A stretch of 64,000 bases of DNA from Spirochaetaceae bacterium UBA5556 (GCA_002425765.1 DIMW01000010.1:62001-126000); one strand, 5' to 3'; shown: positions 16,875-26,363, counted from the first letter of the stretch. Program-made: numbers and translations. The notes: generated from the sequence alone by a model not told the origin.

Positions 16875-17227
16875 GAGGTGATAACCGTCGTTCCTTTGAA
16901 AAAGCAATTTGGCGAAAGATAAATATCCGGCGCAGCGAGACTCCCCTCAACATGCCCCCAGTCGAGGACCGCAATCAAAGAATCAGCAATGATGTCTCCC
17001 TCCACTTTTCCTCGGATCACCACGGTCGCGGCGTGGATATTGGAGTGGACTTCGGCCTGTTCTGTAATATAGAGTTCGGCGCCGCAATGAATGCTGCCGC
17101 TCACCTTCCCCTTGATCATGAGTGACTTCGACGATTCGATATCGCCCTCGAATTCGATCTCCGAGCCGAGCACCGTGTCGACTTCTTCCTCGTCGACAAC
17201 GCTCAACGTAACTTTTTCCTCGCTCAT
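16871..17227 (-). CDS. Bactofilin-family cytoskeletal protein
   Basis: About 118 residues forming the DUF583/bactofilin beta-helix: repeated short strands such as SEIEFEGDIESSKSLMIKGKV, SGSIHCGAELYI, SNIHAATVVIRGKVEGDI and EGSLAAPDIYL, with Gly at regular turns. Bactofilins polymerise without nucleotide and help control cell shape and wall synthesis. The MSEEKVTL start at 17227 gives a normal short N-terminal tail; an ATG at 17275 inside the end of rsmA is possible but has no ribosome site. Coupled by ATGA to the TPR gene. Confidence 0.85.
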   Translation of the reverse strand: MSEEKVTLSVVDEEEVDTVLGSEIEFEGDIESSKSLMIKGKVSGSIHCGAELYITEQAEVHSNIHAATVVIRGKVEGDIIADSLIAVLDWGHVEGSLAAPDIYLSPNCFFKGTTVITS

Positions 17228-17258
17228 CGAAACACTATGATAAAGAAATACCCCGTTT

Positions 17259-18176
17259 TCAGCAAGAAGCTCCATCGGAGGCCGTGGACCGGCATGGAGA
17301 GTCGGAGAGCGCCAGCGCGCGATATAACAGGAAAAGTTCCTCCGGATTGAGCGCTTCCGCGCGGATATCGACGCCGAACCCCATGCTCTTCAGGCCTTCC
17401 CGCAATCGGGCCCCGAATTCTCCTTCATCCAGAGAAGGAAAACTCGCTCGGGCCCAGAGATACAGCGAGTTCCGCATCGTTTTCCGCCGTGATGAAAAAG
17501 CCGCCCTCACAAAATCGAAAAAGTCTCTGCGCCGATCGAAGGGCACAGGATCCTTTTTGGGCACGAGCTGGATCACTGAGCTCGTCACCCGCGGTTGAGG
17601 CCAGAAGGCGCCCGCCCCGATATCGAACAATATTCGGACATCGCACACGGAAGAACAGATGGCGCCGAAGGATGCATACTCTTTGCCTCCGGGGCGGGCG
17701 GTCATGCGCCTGGCTGCTTCTTTTTGAAGCGTAAACACCATGCGAGGCGGCACACAACCATACTTGAGGAGATCCATAATGATATCAAAGGCGACATTGT
17801 AGGGCAGATTCCCAAAAATACGGTCAGGACGCTCTGTCTGTGTTCGCCATGTCTTGAGCATGTCGCCTTTTACAATCGTAAAATTGTCATAGCCTGAGAA
17901 AAGCCCCTCAAGAAACCGCACAAAGCCGTAATCGATTTCGAAGGCGGTGAGTAAGGCCCCTCTTTCCAGGATGAGCGCAGTCATCGCGCCAAGGCCGGGC
18001 CCTATCTCCCAGACACGCATGCCTGGTTCCATTTCAAGAGCCTGGACGATCCGCTCGCGCACCGTACGATCGACGAGAAAATTCTGTCCGAAACGTTTGC
18101 TCATCGCGAGGTTGCCGCTCTCGAGGAAAGCGCGTATCGAGGCGGGGGAATCATAATTTAATTCAGTATTACGCAT
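17259..18176 (-). CDS. rsmA: 16S rRNA dimethyladenosine transferase
   Basis: Dimethylates A1518 and A1519 of 16S rRNA (KsgA). 305 residues with the N-terminal KRFGQNFLVD motif (about 28-36), SAM-binding EIGPGLGAMT (57-66), acidic loop FEID, and the catalytic NLPY motif (123-126). The C-terminal helical domain contains RPGGKEY and the QPRVTSSVIQL stretch typical of RsmA. It lies between comEC and bactofilin in the same direction. Confidence 0.95.
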   Translation of the reverse strand: MRNTELNYDSPASIRAFLESGNLAMSKRFGQNFLVDRTVRERIVQALEMEPGMRVWEIGPGLGAMTALILERGALLTAFEIDYGFVRFLEGLFSGYDNFTIVKGDMLKTWRTQTERPDRIFGNLPYNVAFDIIMDLLKYGCVPPRMVFTLQKEAARRMTARPGGKEYASFGAICSSVCDVRILFDIGAGAFWPQPRVTSSVIQLVPKKDPVPFDRRRDFFDFVRAAFSSRRKTMRNSLYLWARASFPSLDEGEFGARLREGLKSMGFGVDIRAEALNPEELFLLYRALALSDSPCRSTASDGASC

Positions 18177-18204
18177 ACAGACGCCAGGCCCCTTTCAGGG
18201 AAAT

Positions 18205-19794
18205 TTATTCTTTCTGCAGTTCGAACAGCGGAGACCTTCTTCCCGAACGAAGGTAGGAATCCCGCGCATCCAGCATATCCATTGTGCGGCGCGAATCCCG
18301 CCAGCGCAGCCATGGAACAGCATAAATGAGGGCAATCATCAAAGCAATGAGTGCGCACGCGGCCACGCGCCATATCAGTCTCGACCCCAGTTGCAGCGCA
18401 GGTAACGACGCGCCGAACGCAAGCACTGAGGTGAGCACAGTCTGCAAAAACTCCAGCGTCGGCGCCGTAATGTATCCGATCACAGGTAAAATGCCCGCAA
18501 GAAGGCCCCCGGCCAGCGCGATCCACATAAACGCGAGCATGACGGGCGCCGCGGCGGTCGCGGAAAGAACGCTCGCGGGGATGAGCGTTCCAAAGGTGAG
18601 CACCGACACCATGGCGGTACCGCAGACGGCCGCGATAGAGGCGGAAAAAGCCTGCGCGATCGATGTCGGCAGATATGGTGCCAGGAAATCGGACAACCGA
18701 GGGGAAAACAGGATGAGGCCTGCCATGGCGCTGAAAGAATACATGCTTGAGAGAGAATTGATCGATGACGGGGCAAGCAATGCGAGCAAAATGGCGGCAA
18801 ACGAGAGCAGATCAAAAGTGGGTTGCGGCCTATCGAGCGTCTTGCCGATTTCGGCGACACTGAGCATGAATACAGCCCTCAAGAGAGATGGGCTTGGGCC
18901 AGCCAGCCACACGAAGAGCCACGCGAAACCGAGGGACAGTCGGCGCACTCTCCTTTCTTTCCGCGCGACGCGCCGTCCGACAAGCGCCACCAGAGCGCAG
19001 ATAATCGAGAGATGCTGGCCGGAGAGAGCGAGCAAGTGCGCACATCCGGCCTCCTGAAAAAGCCCCTTGAAGTCGGTATCGAGTTCATCCTTGACACCCA
19101 GGAGCAGGGCAAGGGCGAGTGGACTCGCCTTCCCCGCCGCACGGGCGATGCTTTGGGCAAACCCACCCGCCACCACGGCGCGGGAGCGCGCAAAAAGCGT
19201 GCCGCCGCCGAGCGGCTTTACATCGCGCGCGTCGGCCCAGAAAAAATCCTCGCCACGCAGCGATTCAGCCCGGACCATGGTGCCCGCAGAAAGCTTCGCT
19301 CCGGCCCCGGAGAGCAAAAATTGAGAAAATATGGGCCTTTCCCACTCACAGCGCACCCGAAAATCCAGCCCGGAAAACTCCAACGCCCGCACTTTGACAT
19401 CGAGTGTACGATTTTTTCTTGCCGTCGTCTGGGAATCGATGCCGAGCTGCCCCTCAAACGCGTCGATGTGCAGGCCATGCACCGCTGTAAGGGTGCCCAC
19501 GCCCGGCGCCACTTCTTGCTGGGCCTGAAACCGAAGCACTCCCCCGCTGAGCGCACAGCCCGCGCACAGGGCCCCAAGGAGTATGAGCCTGCGCTTCACC
19601 GCCATGGAGCGCAGCTCCACCCAGCTCAGCGCAGAGGCGCCGAGCACTACTCCAAGGCCCAATTGCAGTGCCCCTCCTCCTCCACACGCAAGCCCGACCC
19701 AAAGTCCCAGGGCGGCCAAGCACATCGGCGTAGCGCGGCGCTCGATGATCCGCCACAGTATCCGTACCCTCAACCTCACACATGCCACGACCAT
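18205..19794 (-). CDS. comEC: ComEC/Rec2-type DNA-uptake membrane protein (short form)
   Basis: About 529 residues with many hydrophobic helices. The competence-domain motif LLLGVKDELDTDFKGLFQ is followed by GCAHLLALSGQHLSIICALVA, the hallmark of ComEC channels that pass single-stranded DNA into the cytoplasm. An N-terminal DUF4131-like region precedes it. The C-terminal metallo-beta-lactamase domain found in many ComEC proteins is absent; the chain ends shortly after the last membrane helix. The start is uncertain: 19794 (MVVACVRL) avoids overlap with the divergent gene, while in-frame ATGs at 19881 and 19911 overlap it. No other competence gene is in the window. Confidence 0.82.
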   Translation of the reverse strand: MVVACVRLRVRILWRIIERRATPMCLAALGLWVGLACGGGGALQLGLGVVLGASALSWVELRSMAVKRRLILLGALCAGCALSGGVLRFQAQQEVAPGVGTLTAVHGLHIDAFEGQLGIDSQTTARKNRTLDVKVRALEFSGLDFRVRCEWERPIFSQFLLSGAGAKLSAGTMVRAESLRGEDFFWADARDVKPLGGGTLFARSRAVVAGGFAQSIARAAGKASPLALALLLGVKDELDTDFKGLFQEAGCAHLLALSGQHLSIICALVALVGRRVARKERRVRRLSLGFAWLFVWLAGPSPSLLRAVFMLSVAEIGKTLDRPQPTFDLLSFAAILLALLAPSSINSLSSMYSFSAMAGLILFSPRLSDFLAPYLPTSIAQAFSASIAAVCGTAMVSVLTFGTLIPASVLSATAAAPVMLAFMWIALAGGLLAGILPVIGYITAPTLEFLQTVLTSVLAFGASLPALQLGSRLIWRVAACALIALMIALIYAVPWLRWRDSRRTMDMLDARDSYLRSGRRSPLFELQKE

Positions 19795-19879
19795 TTCATA
19801 AAAATGACGCACAGAACACTCTTTATGCTTCAAAGTGCGATGACAGAAAATGCAATTCGTAGTATTGTGCGAATCAGAC

Positions 19880-20548
19880 ATGCCTGACCTTTCCGCAAAG
19901 CGGTTTCCCACATATATCGCTCTTTTTCTTGCCTATATCCTTGTCTGGGCGGATATTCTCTTCGCCATACCCGAACCCGCGCCCTTTTCGATCACATGGT
20001 TCATCGTAAGCGCGCTCAAAAATATCGTAAGAATCGTATTCACGCTCTATATCGCCTCCCAGATGCCGATTTTCGCGACGCATCAATGGAAGCGCGCGCT
20101 CAAGCATTTCCCTTCACGTCCAGAGATTACCAAGGCTTTCTCCGCGATGCTGCTCAGCCTTGGCTGCGCGGGAGTCGGCATGATCGTCTCATGGCTGAGC
20201 GGCATGTCGAATCCTCTTTTTACTCAGTACCGGCATGTTTCGGCGCTGGCGCTACTGCCTTTCATCATACTGTCGAGCGTCTCCGTGGGGTACGCGGAAG
20301 AACTGTTCTTCCGGTTTTTTCTGATCGACGGTCTCGTCGAAACGGGAATATCCATCAACATCGCCGCCTCTGGTTCTATCCTCATCTTCGCACTCTCACA
20401 TTACGCGCAGGGACTTTTCGGCATCGCGTTCGCGGCCGTGCTCGCGGTGTTCTACACGAATCTGAGATTCCGCGGATACGGCCTTCATTCCCTCGCGCTT
20501 GGACACGCGCTTTACGACGCTATCGTGCTTCTCATTGTATTGGCGTGA
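19880..20548 (+). CDS. CPBP-family (CAAX/Abi) intramembrane protease-like protein
   Basis: A 222-residue multi-pass membrane protein. The CPBP motifs are in place: YAEELFFRFFL (EExxxR), FALSHYAQG (FxxxH) and GHALYDAIV (HxxxD/N-like). Families like this cleave prenylated or other membrane substrates, or act in bacteriocin and phage self-protection. The start at 19880 (MPDLSAKR) is chosen over 19850; neither has a strong ribosome site. Diverges from comEC. Confidence 0.8.
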   Translation: MPDLSAKRFPTYIALFLAYILVWADILFAIPEPAPFSITWFIVSALKNIVRIVFTLYIASQMPIFATHQWKRALKHFPSRPEITKAFSAMLLSLGCAGVGMIVSWLSGMSNPLFTQYRHVSALALLPFIILSSVSVGYAEELFFRFFLIDGLVETGISINIAASGSILIFALSHYAQGLFGIAFAAVLAVFYTNLRFRGYGLHSLALGHALYDAIVLLIVLA

Positions 20549-20619
20549 AGGCGATACTCAGAGTTGAGAACGCAGTCCAGACTGTCGATAATATCAATGA
20601 CGAGCGGGAGATGTATGCC

Positions 20620-20979
20620 ATGAAACCTGAAGTAAAAGCGATGAATGATCTTCTCGATGCGCTATCAGAGCTCGCTGCCCGCGACTGGACGGCCCGGGAG
20701 ATATCGAAAGCCCTCGAGCGAGCCCTCCCGGCAATTCCCCGTTCGACAATAGAAATACTGATCGGTCTGACCGAAGAAAAACTCAGGGGCAACCCATCCC
20801 GTGGTCCCCTGGTCATCGCGACGTTTGCCGGCGTGCTGCTCAGGCACTATGACGGAACGCCCCTCACTCTTTCGGAATGGCGCGAGCTTCGCGATTTGGT
20901 GTCGGATTGCGCGGACGAGCTCGATATGGATACCATCACCTACGCGATGTCGCTCATCATGGACTACGGTGCGCTGTGA
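20620..20979 (+). CDS. Small conserved-looking hypothetical protein
   Basis: A 119-residue, probably soluble, helical protein beginning MKPEVKAMNDLLDALSELA. The ATG at 20620 sits 9 bases after GGGAG; a long open frame running in from upstream is accidental. Its stop overlaps the next gene's GTG start as GTGA, so the two are translationally coupled. No family recognised; the regular amphipathic helices suggest a helper or regulatory protein. Confidence 0.65.
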   Translation: MKPEVKAMNDLLDALSELAARDWTAREISKALERALPAIPRSTIEILIGLTEEKLRGNPSRGPLVIATFAGVLLRHYDGTPLTLSEWRELRDLVSDCADELDMDTITYAMSLIMDYGAL

Positions 20980-21845
20980 ATAAGATTATTCAAAAAAAGA
21001 AATTAAAGAATAACACCTCCAGGGGCGGGCAGGAATGGTTTCAGGATGAGAGCTTCTGGGCCGAGTTCGCGCCTTTCATGTTCGACGAGGCCCGCTGGAT
21101 CATGGCCGACACGGAAGTTGAGCGGATCGTCGCTCTCTCGGGTATCAAGCGGCCCGCGAAAGTGCTCGATCTCTGCTGTGGTGTCGGAAGGCACAGCCTG
21201 GCCTTCGCGCGCCGCGGTTTCCAGGTGACGGGAGTCGATATCACGGACAGCTATCTTGAGGCGGCAGGAGAAAGCGCCGCCGCCGAGGGGCTGACCATAG
21301 AATTCATCCATGAGGACGCGCGCGCGTTCCGGAGGCCAGGCGCATTCGCGCTCTGCATCAATCTGGGCGCAAGCTTCGGATATTCTTCGGACGCGCCCGA
21401 TGATGGGCTGATTCTGCGGCACTGCCGGGAGAACCTCGCCGCTGGCGGCGTCTTCGTGCTGGAAACGATAGGAAGGGAAACCGCGGCGCGCGCGTTTGTC
21501 GAGGCAGAAACGGTTGAGCGCGAGGGATGGAAGGTCTCCGCCCACTACAGCGTGGTCGGAGACTGGGAAAAGCTCGGCAACACGTGGAAAGCTCAAAAAG
21601 AGGATATTGTATACGAACGATCCTTCGCCATACGGCTCTATGCGGGGACAGAGCTCAAGAAGCTCCTTCTGCGTGCCGGCTTCGATGAGGTGGTGCTCTA
21701 TGGCGATCTCGACGGACGAGCCTACGATCAGCGCGCGGAGATGCTCGTGGCAGTGGCGCGGAAAGCAGACATTGGCCGGCGCGCTCTGCACACGATCGGC
21801 AAAAACAGACGTGCGCACAGTGAATCGAGGATATATCGCGAATGA
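20976..21845 (+). CDS. Class I SAM-dependent methyltransferase
   Basis: 289 residues. SAM-binding motif I is VLDLCCGVGRHSLAFARRG with the following acidic GVDIT, and a Methyltransf_25/11-type core extends to about residue 200. It has a characteristic EWFQDESFWAEF N-terminus seen in a common bacterial family of unknown substrate. The GTG start at 20976 overlaps the preceding stop (GTGA) and its own stop overlaps the next start (ATGA), so three genes are chained. The substrate is unknown. Confidence 0.85.
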   Translation: MNKIIQKKKLKNNTSRGGQEWFQDESFWAEFAPFMFDEARWIMADTEVERIVALSGIKRPAKVLDLCCGVGRHSLAFARRGFQVTGVDITDSYLEAAGESAAAEGLTIEFIHEDARAFRRPGAFALCINLGASFGYSSDAPDDGLILRHCRENLAAGGVFVLETIGRETAARAFVEAETVEREGWKVSAHYSVVGDWEKLGNTWKAQKEDIVYERSFAIRLYAGTELKKLLLRAGFDEVVLYGDLDGRAYDQRAEMLVAVARKADIGRRALHTIGKNRRAHSESRIYRE

Positions 21846-24475
21846 GACGTATATATGGCCTGTCCCTCGCATTGCTGCTCTGCGGGGCGCCACTTTCGCT
21901 CGCGGCGCAGGACTCCGAGCCTGTGCCAAGCCCGACCAGCTCTCAGCCCGGCGACATCACGGAGGCACAGGAGCGACAGCTTCCCTCCTCGTCGCCGCTC
22001 ATGCTGCCGACGTTAAGCGATCCCGACGATCCTTCCGGGTTTTTCTTCACCGCGGAACAGATGCGTACGCAGGCCATAGACACCACACTGGCGCCCGACC
22101 AGCAGCAGCTCGCCGAGTTCATGTACACGCTCGCCTTCCGCTTCGCGAAGAGCCCCGCCGCCCAGGAAGCCGGAAAATCGCTTTTTGACCTCCTTTCGGG
22201 CCAGGGAAGACTCGAGGAGGCGGCCGCAGCGACCCGAGACTGGATTCAAGCCTTCGGGCCGGACTGGGGAATGTATCGCAACCTCTACGATGCCCTGATG
22301 GCGCAGGGCTCATATCCGGACGCGCTCAATATCGTCTCTGAGCTGGCCGCGGCCCTGCCAGGTCCGGCGAAGAGCCGGGCCACGGAACTCTCGTGGATGG
22401 AATACAACGCCCGCTCCGCGATGGGGGATTTCGGCTGGGCCGCGAATGGCCTGCCCTACATCAAAACCAAAACGCCGGATTCATATATCGCTAAGATATA
22501 CAGACTGTATGCCGCGGCGCCGAACGTACCACAGAACATCGCCGCCATCGCGCGGTTCAGGGCCGCGGCGACTGAAAAAAAATACGCGGAGGCGGTGGCG
22601 TCCGCTCTGCCCATTCTGCCGACTTTCTCCATGCCGGATACGCCGCGCGCGTGGATCTCTGAGCTTGGCAGGAGCTTCTATGGCGCGGGCGCGTGGCAGC
22701 AGGGGCTGGATTTTTTCTCCAAGGCGCTCGGCCTGGAGACTCGAAGTCCCGAGGTCCTCCATCACCGGATGCCAGACAGCACGGATGCCACCACGACCGA
22801 TGCCAATACCGAAGACACCACAGCCGTGCAACAGCCGCCCGTGATACCTGAAAGCGTCCTCCCCACCCTCGATCGCACCCGCATCCCCTCCGAGCTTTCG
22901 TGGGTCATGGCCTTCTATCTTGCCCGCATGTACCAGGGTATGGGTGACGGCCAGACCGCGGCGAGCGTTTTTATCGAACTCGTGCCGCTGGCCTTTTCGA
23001 GTGAAGATTCGGATTCCGCGCTCTGGTACTGGCTCGACATCACGATGGATGCGATAGCGGCGACGGATTCTCTGCTGGGCGATCTAGGACAGGATGAGGC
23101 GAACGCGATGCACGCGAAGCGCGCCCTCGAAATCTCCGCGCTCTCGCAGGCCGCGGCCCTCTGGAAGAGTCCTTCGTATTTCGAGGATATCGTGGCGGAC
23201 TATATGCGGCGGCTTCTTCGGGAGGGCGCCTGGGATGACGTCATCAGACTCTGCGCGCTCATGAGTCAGAAGTTGACCGCCGCGATGCGTGGTCCTCTTC
23301 TGTATCTCTCCGGAAGACTCATCGAGACGGGGCGGGCGAACGTCGATCTCTCCTCGGACAGCGATTTCTGGAAATGGCTCGCGCCCGCATCACTACAGAC
23401 AAGCCCTGCAGACGCATCCGTAGACGCTCAGAACGCCGCGCAGAATGTCGCGCCGATTTTCTATCGGGCGCTTCTGCGGGAAAACGGCATTGAGGAGCAC
23501 TATCGGACGCTCGCCGCGTGGCGCCTGGGCATCGACCCGCCCCTCCTCGCGAACGCTCCCATGCTCGGGATGGAATTCGATGTCGTCTCGACAATCGCCA
23601 ATTTGTACCCACAGACTGACAATCCGCCCGTAAGCGACGACAGACTCAAGGATGTGCTCGATTTCATCGGCCAATCTCTCAATTACGGCCTCGAAACCCT
23701 GGCCGCGGACCAGGTCGCGGCGCTTTCTCCCTTCAGCACCGACGCGCTTCTGTGGCTGGCGATGAAATTCATTCAGCATGAGCAGTATTATCCCGCCCTG
23801 CGTATTGGCCGGGAGACTCTCAACCGCAAATCAGGAAGCAAGCCCGAACTCGGATACGCGCTGCTCTATCCCCGCGCCTGGCCCGAGCACTTCAGCGAGC
23901 TCACCGCACCCCGCAATATCGCGGAGCCGCTCGCCTACGCCGTTGTGCGCTCGGAGAGTCTTTTCAACCAGAGAGCGGTATCCCGCTCGGGCGCGATGGG
24001 GTTGAGCCAGCTTCTGCCCGGCACGGCCGCGGAGACGGCCCGTGGATTAAAAATGAGTCAGTACACACTCTTCAACCCGAAGGATAATCTGACTATCGGA
24101 CTCACCTACTACGGCTATATGCTCCAGAGGTTCGACAATAGACCTGTCCGCGCCATCGCGGCCTACAACGCCGGGCCCTCGCGCATGGCCCAGTGGGCGC
24201 ACGACTGGGGAAGTCTCGATGACGATATCCTCATCGAGCTCTATCCCGTCGCCGAGCCGCGCCAGTATACCAAGAACATCACCGCCGCCGCGCTTTTCTA
24301 TGGAAAACTCTATTACGGCATTTCGGCAAAAGACATGCTCGACTTCATCTATGGAATAAGACCGCTGCCTCAGCCAACGGAAACCGTGGGAACCGCAAAT
24401 CAAACCGTGCCCCAGCCCTCGCGCCAGGCATCCACGCAGAACTCCGACAGCCAGCCGCCCAATCTTTCTCCCTGA
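21842..24475 (+). CDS. Slt70-like lytic murein transglycosylase
   Basis: An 877-residue exported protein (signal segment ending near LAAQ). A long helical N-terminal superhelix precedes a C-terminal SLT goose-lysozyme-like domain. Catalytic Glu705 is in VVRSESLFN, followed by SRSGAMGLSQLLPGTA, FNPKDNLTIGLTYYGYML, AIAAYNAGPSRMAQW and EPRQYTKNI, all diagnostic of soluble lytic transglycosylases. It cuts peptidoglycan glycan strands in the periplasm, forming 1,6-anhydroMurNAc. It is longer than E. coli Slt70 because of spacer segments rich in Ser, Thr and Asp. Translationally coupled to the methyltransferase gene. Confidence 0.92.
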   Translation: MRRIYGLSLALLLCGAPLSLAAQDSEPVPSPTSSQPGDITEAQERQLPSSSPLMLPTLSDPDDPSGFFFTAEQMRTQAIDTTLAPDQQQLAEFMYTLAFRFAKSPAAQEAGKSLFDLLSGQGRLEEAAAATRDWIQAFGPDWGMYRNLYDALMAQGSYPDALNIVSELAAALPGPAKSRATELSWMEYNARSAMGDFGWAANGLPYIKTKTPDSYIAKIYRLYAAAPNVPQNIAAIARFRAAATEKKYAEAVASALPILPTFSMPDTPRAWISELGRSFYGAGAWQQGLDFFSKALGLETRSPEVLHHRMPDSTDATTTDANTEDTTAVQQPPVIPESVLPTLDRTRIPSELSWVMAFYLARMYQGMGDGQTAASVFIELVPLAFSSEDSDSALWYWLDITMDAIAATDSLLGDLGQDEANAMHAKRALEISALSQAAALWKSPSYFEDIVADYMRRLLREGAWDDVIRLCALMSQKLTAAMRGPLLYLSGRLIETGRANVDLSSDSDFWKWLAPASLQTSPADASVDAQNAAQNVAPIFYRALLRENGIEEHYRTLAAWRLGIDPPLLANAPMLGMEFDVVSTIANLYPQTDNPPVSDDRLKDVLDFIGQSLNYGLETLAADQVAALSPFSTDALLWLAMKFIQHEQYYPALRIGRETLNRKSGSKPELGYALLYPRAWPEHFSELTAPRNIAEPLAYAVVRSESLFNQRAVSRSGAMGLSQLLPGTAAETARGLKMSQYTLFNPKDNLTIGLTYYGYMLQRFDNRPVRAIAAYNAGPSRMAQWAHDWGSLDDDILIELYPVAEPRQYTKNITAAALFYGKLYYGISAKDMLDFIYGIRPLPQPTETVGTANQTVPQPSRQASTQNSDSQPPNLSP

Positions 24476-24523
24476 CACCCGCCGGGCCAGGCAAGGAACC
24501 AGCGAGAACGACCAGCTCCCAGA

Positions 24524-25528
24524 CTACTTTTTGGAAGCCCGGTACAGGCGGTCGTTGATCGCCCTTCCCAGACCGGCCTCGGGCACGCGCTCGGCATAGA
24601 TCGCCCGGAACTGGCCGGCGTCGAACTCGTGGAGAATCGAAAAGAGGCGCGCCGCGGCTTCGCGGAGGTCGCCGTCGGGAGCGAGGACCTCCACCGCGTC
24701 GAACAGATGATGTGCCTCGATCTCGCGGGCGCGAGCCGGTGTATAGACAAGGGCGACCGACGGGCGCGCGATGCCCATGCTCCGGGCGGCGTCCGGCAGG
24801 CTGCCTTCCTCGAAGAGATAGAGCGGCGTCGATGGCGCATAGTGACTCAGGGTCTGCCCGGGGCTCGAAAGCGCGTGCCCGACAGAATGAGGAGTGCGCG
24901 GAGGAATCACGACAGGCCCGATGACCGCTTCGATGGCTTCGAGCGCCATACCGCCCGGCCTCAGGAGCACCGGCCTTGCGCCGGTCATGTCGATCACAGT
25001 CGATTCGACGCCCACGTCGCAGGGCCCGCCGTCGACGACAAAATCGACCCTGTCCTGGAGCATATCGATGACATGGGCGGCGGTCGTGGGTGAAATGTAG
25101 CCAAAGGGATTCGCGCTGGGTGCCGCGACGGGCACGCCGGCAAGCTCGATGATCCTCCGCGCGACGGGATGTTCGGGGAAACGGACCGCGACCGTGGGTA
25201 ATCCCGCAGTGACGATGTCCGGCACTTCGCTCTTTTTGGGAAGAATCATGGTCAGGGGGCCCGGCCAGAGGGCACGAGCGAGCGAGCGGGCGGATTCCGG
25301 CACTTCGCGCGCGACGAGGCCAATATCCTCAATCCTCGCGATATGGATGATCAGAGGATCGAAAGTAGGTCTCGCCTTTGCCTCAAAGACGCGCGCGACA
25401 GCCACCTCGTCGAAAGCGTTCGCGCCCAGACCGTACACTGTCTCGGTCGGTATCGCGACGAGCTTTCCCTCACGGAGAGCCCGCGCGGCTCTCGCGAGGT
25501 CAGACTCTTGGGTGCTCAGAATTTCCAT
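24524..25528 (-). CDS. L-threonylcarbamoyladenylate synthase (Sua5 type)
   Basis: First enzyme of t6A tRNA modification, using Thr, bicarbonate and ATP. 334 residues. The YrdC/TsaC domain has AIPTETVYGLGANAF, WPGPLTMILPKK and PVAAPSANPFGYISPT. After the linker LLRPGGMALEAIEAV comes a C-terminal Sua5 domain containing SSPGQTLSHYAPSTPLYLF. It starts at 25528 (MEILSTQ); a much longer frame upstream is antisense to its partner. It shares the t6A pathway with MtaB, encoded 8 kb away, which acts on t6A. Confidence 0.93.
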   Translation of the reverse strand: MEILSTQESDLARAARALREGKLVAIPTETVYGLGANAFDEVAVARVFEAKARPTFDPLIIHIARIEDIGLVAREVPESARSLARALWPGPLTMILPKKSEVPDIVTAGLPTVAVRFPEHPVARRIIELAGVPVAAPSANPFGYISPTTAAHVIDMLQDRVDFVVDGGPCDVGVESTVIDMTGARPVLLRPGGMALEAIEAVIGPVVIPPRTPHSVGHALSSPGQTLSHYAPSTPLYLFEEGSLPDAARSMGIARPSVALVYTPARAREIEAHHLFDAVEVLAPDGDLREAAARLFSILHEFDAGQFRAIYAERVPEAGLGRAINDRLYRASKK

Positions 25529-25556
25529 GGACAAAAATACTATGCGTTCTTCGCGG

Positions 25557-26363
25557 TTATGGCAAGGAAGCAAAGCCGACGGTCGCGCTTTCCGATGCGC
25601 ACCCGCACCACTCGGCGAGGTCCCTGGCTGCGGCCTCCAGGTTCCTGTCTTCCGGCCCGCAAGGTTCTCCTGGCGCGTAGACCACGATGACCGCGTTGCG
25701 CGCGCCCTCAAAGAGCTTGGTCGCCATGGAATCGCGCACGGGATTCACGATCGGCGTGCCGCGAGCGGGCTGCGGCGCCAGCCGCAAGGTTTCTGCGCGT
25801 GGAGCGAGCGGGCGCCCGCCATCAGGAGCGCTTCCGGCGGCATCGAGGCCATGCTCCTCCACAGAGCTTCCCGCCGTAGCAAAGGCCGGTTCCATCGTAC
25901 AGATACATATCAAATCTTCAACATCGATCTCCTGGCCCGAGCTGTTGAATACAGAGCGCTCACCCGGCGCGCCAAGCCGGCACAGGAGGGCCCGCCCCGC
26001 CCTGTCCGCGTCGAAAATGCTCATGGGGTACCTATACTTCAGGCTGGCCAGGTTGACCGCGTCCACGAATGGATTTACGCGCGGGAAGCCGCCTTCAAGC
26101 GCCGCCGCGAGGAGGTATTCGCTCGACGGCTTGGCGCGGCCGGCCGGTTTATATCTGCCGTTGCGGAGCATATCCCGAACCGCCTTGATTCGCGGTCCGA
26201 AGGCTTCCGTGCCTGATGCGCGCGTCTCCCTCAAAATTCCCTCGAAGAGTGTTTCAGGCGCCACCTCGGCGGCGCGCCCCCACTCGATACCCTCAAGCTC
26301 GACAAGGGCGATATTTACTTTTTTAAGCCTTTCATCCCCGGCAAACTGCAATTCGGTGTTCAT
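25557..26363 (-). CDS. B3/B4 tRNA-binding-domain protein
   Basis: A 268-residue protein resembling the stand-alone B3/4 domain of phenylalanyl-tRNA synthetase beta chain, a fold used for editing or tRNA binding. The family-specific stretch is EYLLAAALEGGFPRVNPFVD followed by AVNLASLKYRYPMSIFDAD. An insertion of about 35 residues rich in Gly, Pro and Ala (about 185-220) interrupts the domain. It starts at 26363 (MNTELQFA). It is followed 28 bp later by the Sua5 gene, so both may act on tRNA charging or modification. The activity of such free B3/4 proteins is not established. Confidence 0.75.
   Translation of the reverse strand: MNTELQFAGDERLKKVNIALVELEGIEWGRAAEVAPETLFEGILRETRASGTEAFGPRIKAVRDMLRNGRYKPAGRAKPSSEYLLAAALEGGFPRVNPFVDAVNLASLKYRYPMSIFDADRAGRALLCRLGAPGERSVFNSSGQEIDVEDLICICTMEPAFATAGSSVEEHGLDAAGSAPDGGRPLAPRAETLRLAPQPARGTPIVNPVRDSMATKLFEGARNAVIVVYAPGEPCGPEDRNLEAAARDLAEWCGCASESATVGFASLP

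Noticed and set aside
18823..19887. A 354-codon plus-strand open frame
   Set aside because: Antisense to comEC, with no recognisable domain.
19996..20610. 5' extension of the small hypothetical gene to 19996
   Set aside because: It overlaps the CPBP protease in another frame and has no ribosome site; the ATG at 20620 has a good one.
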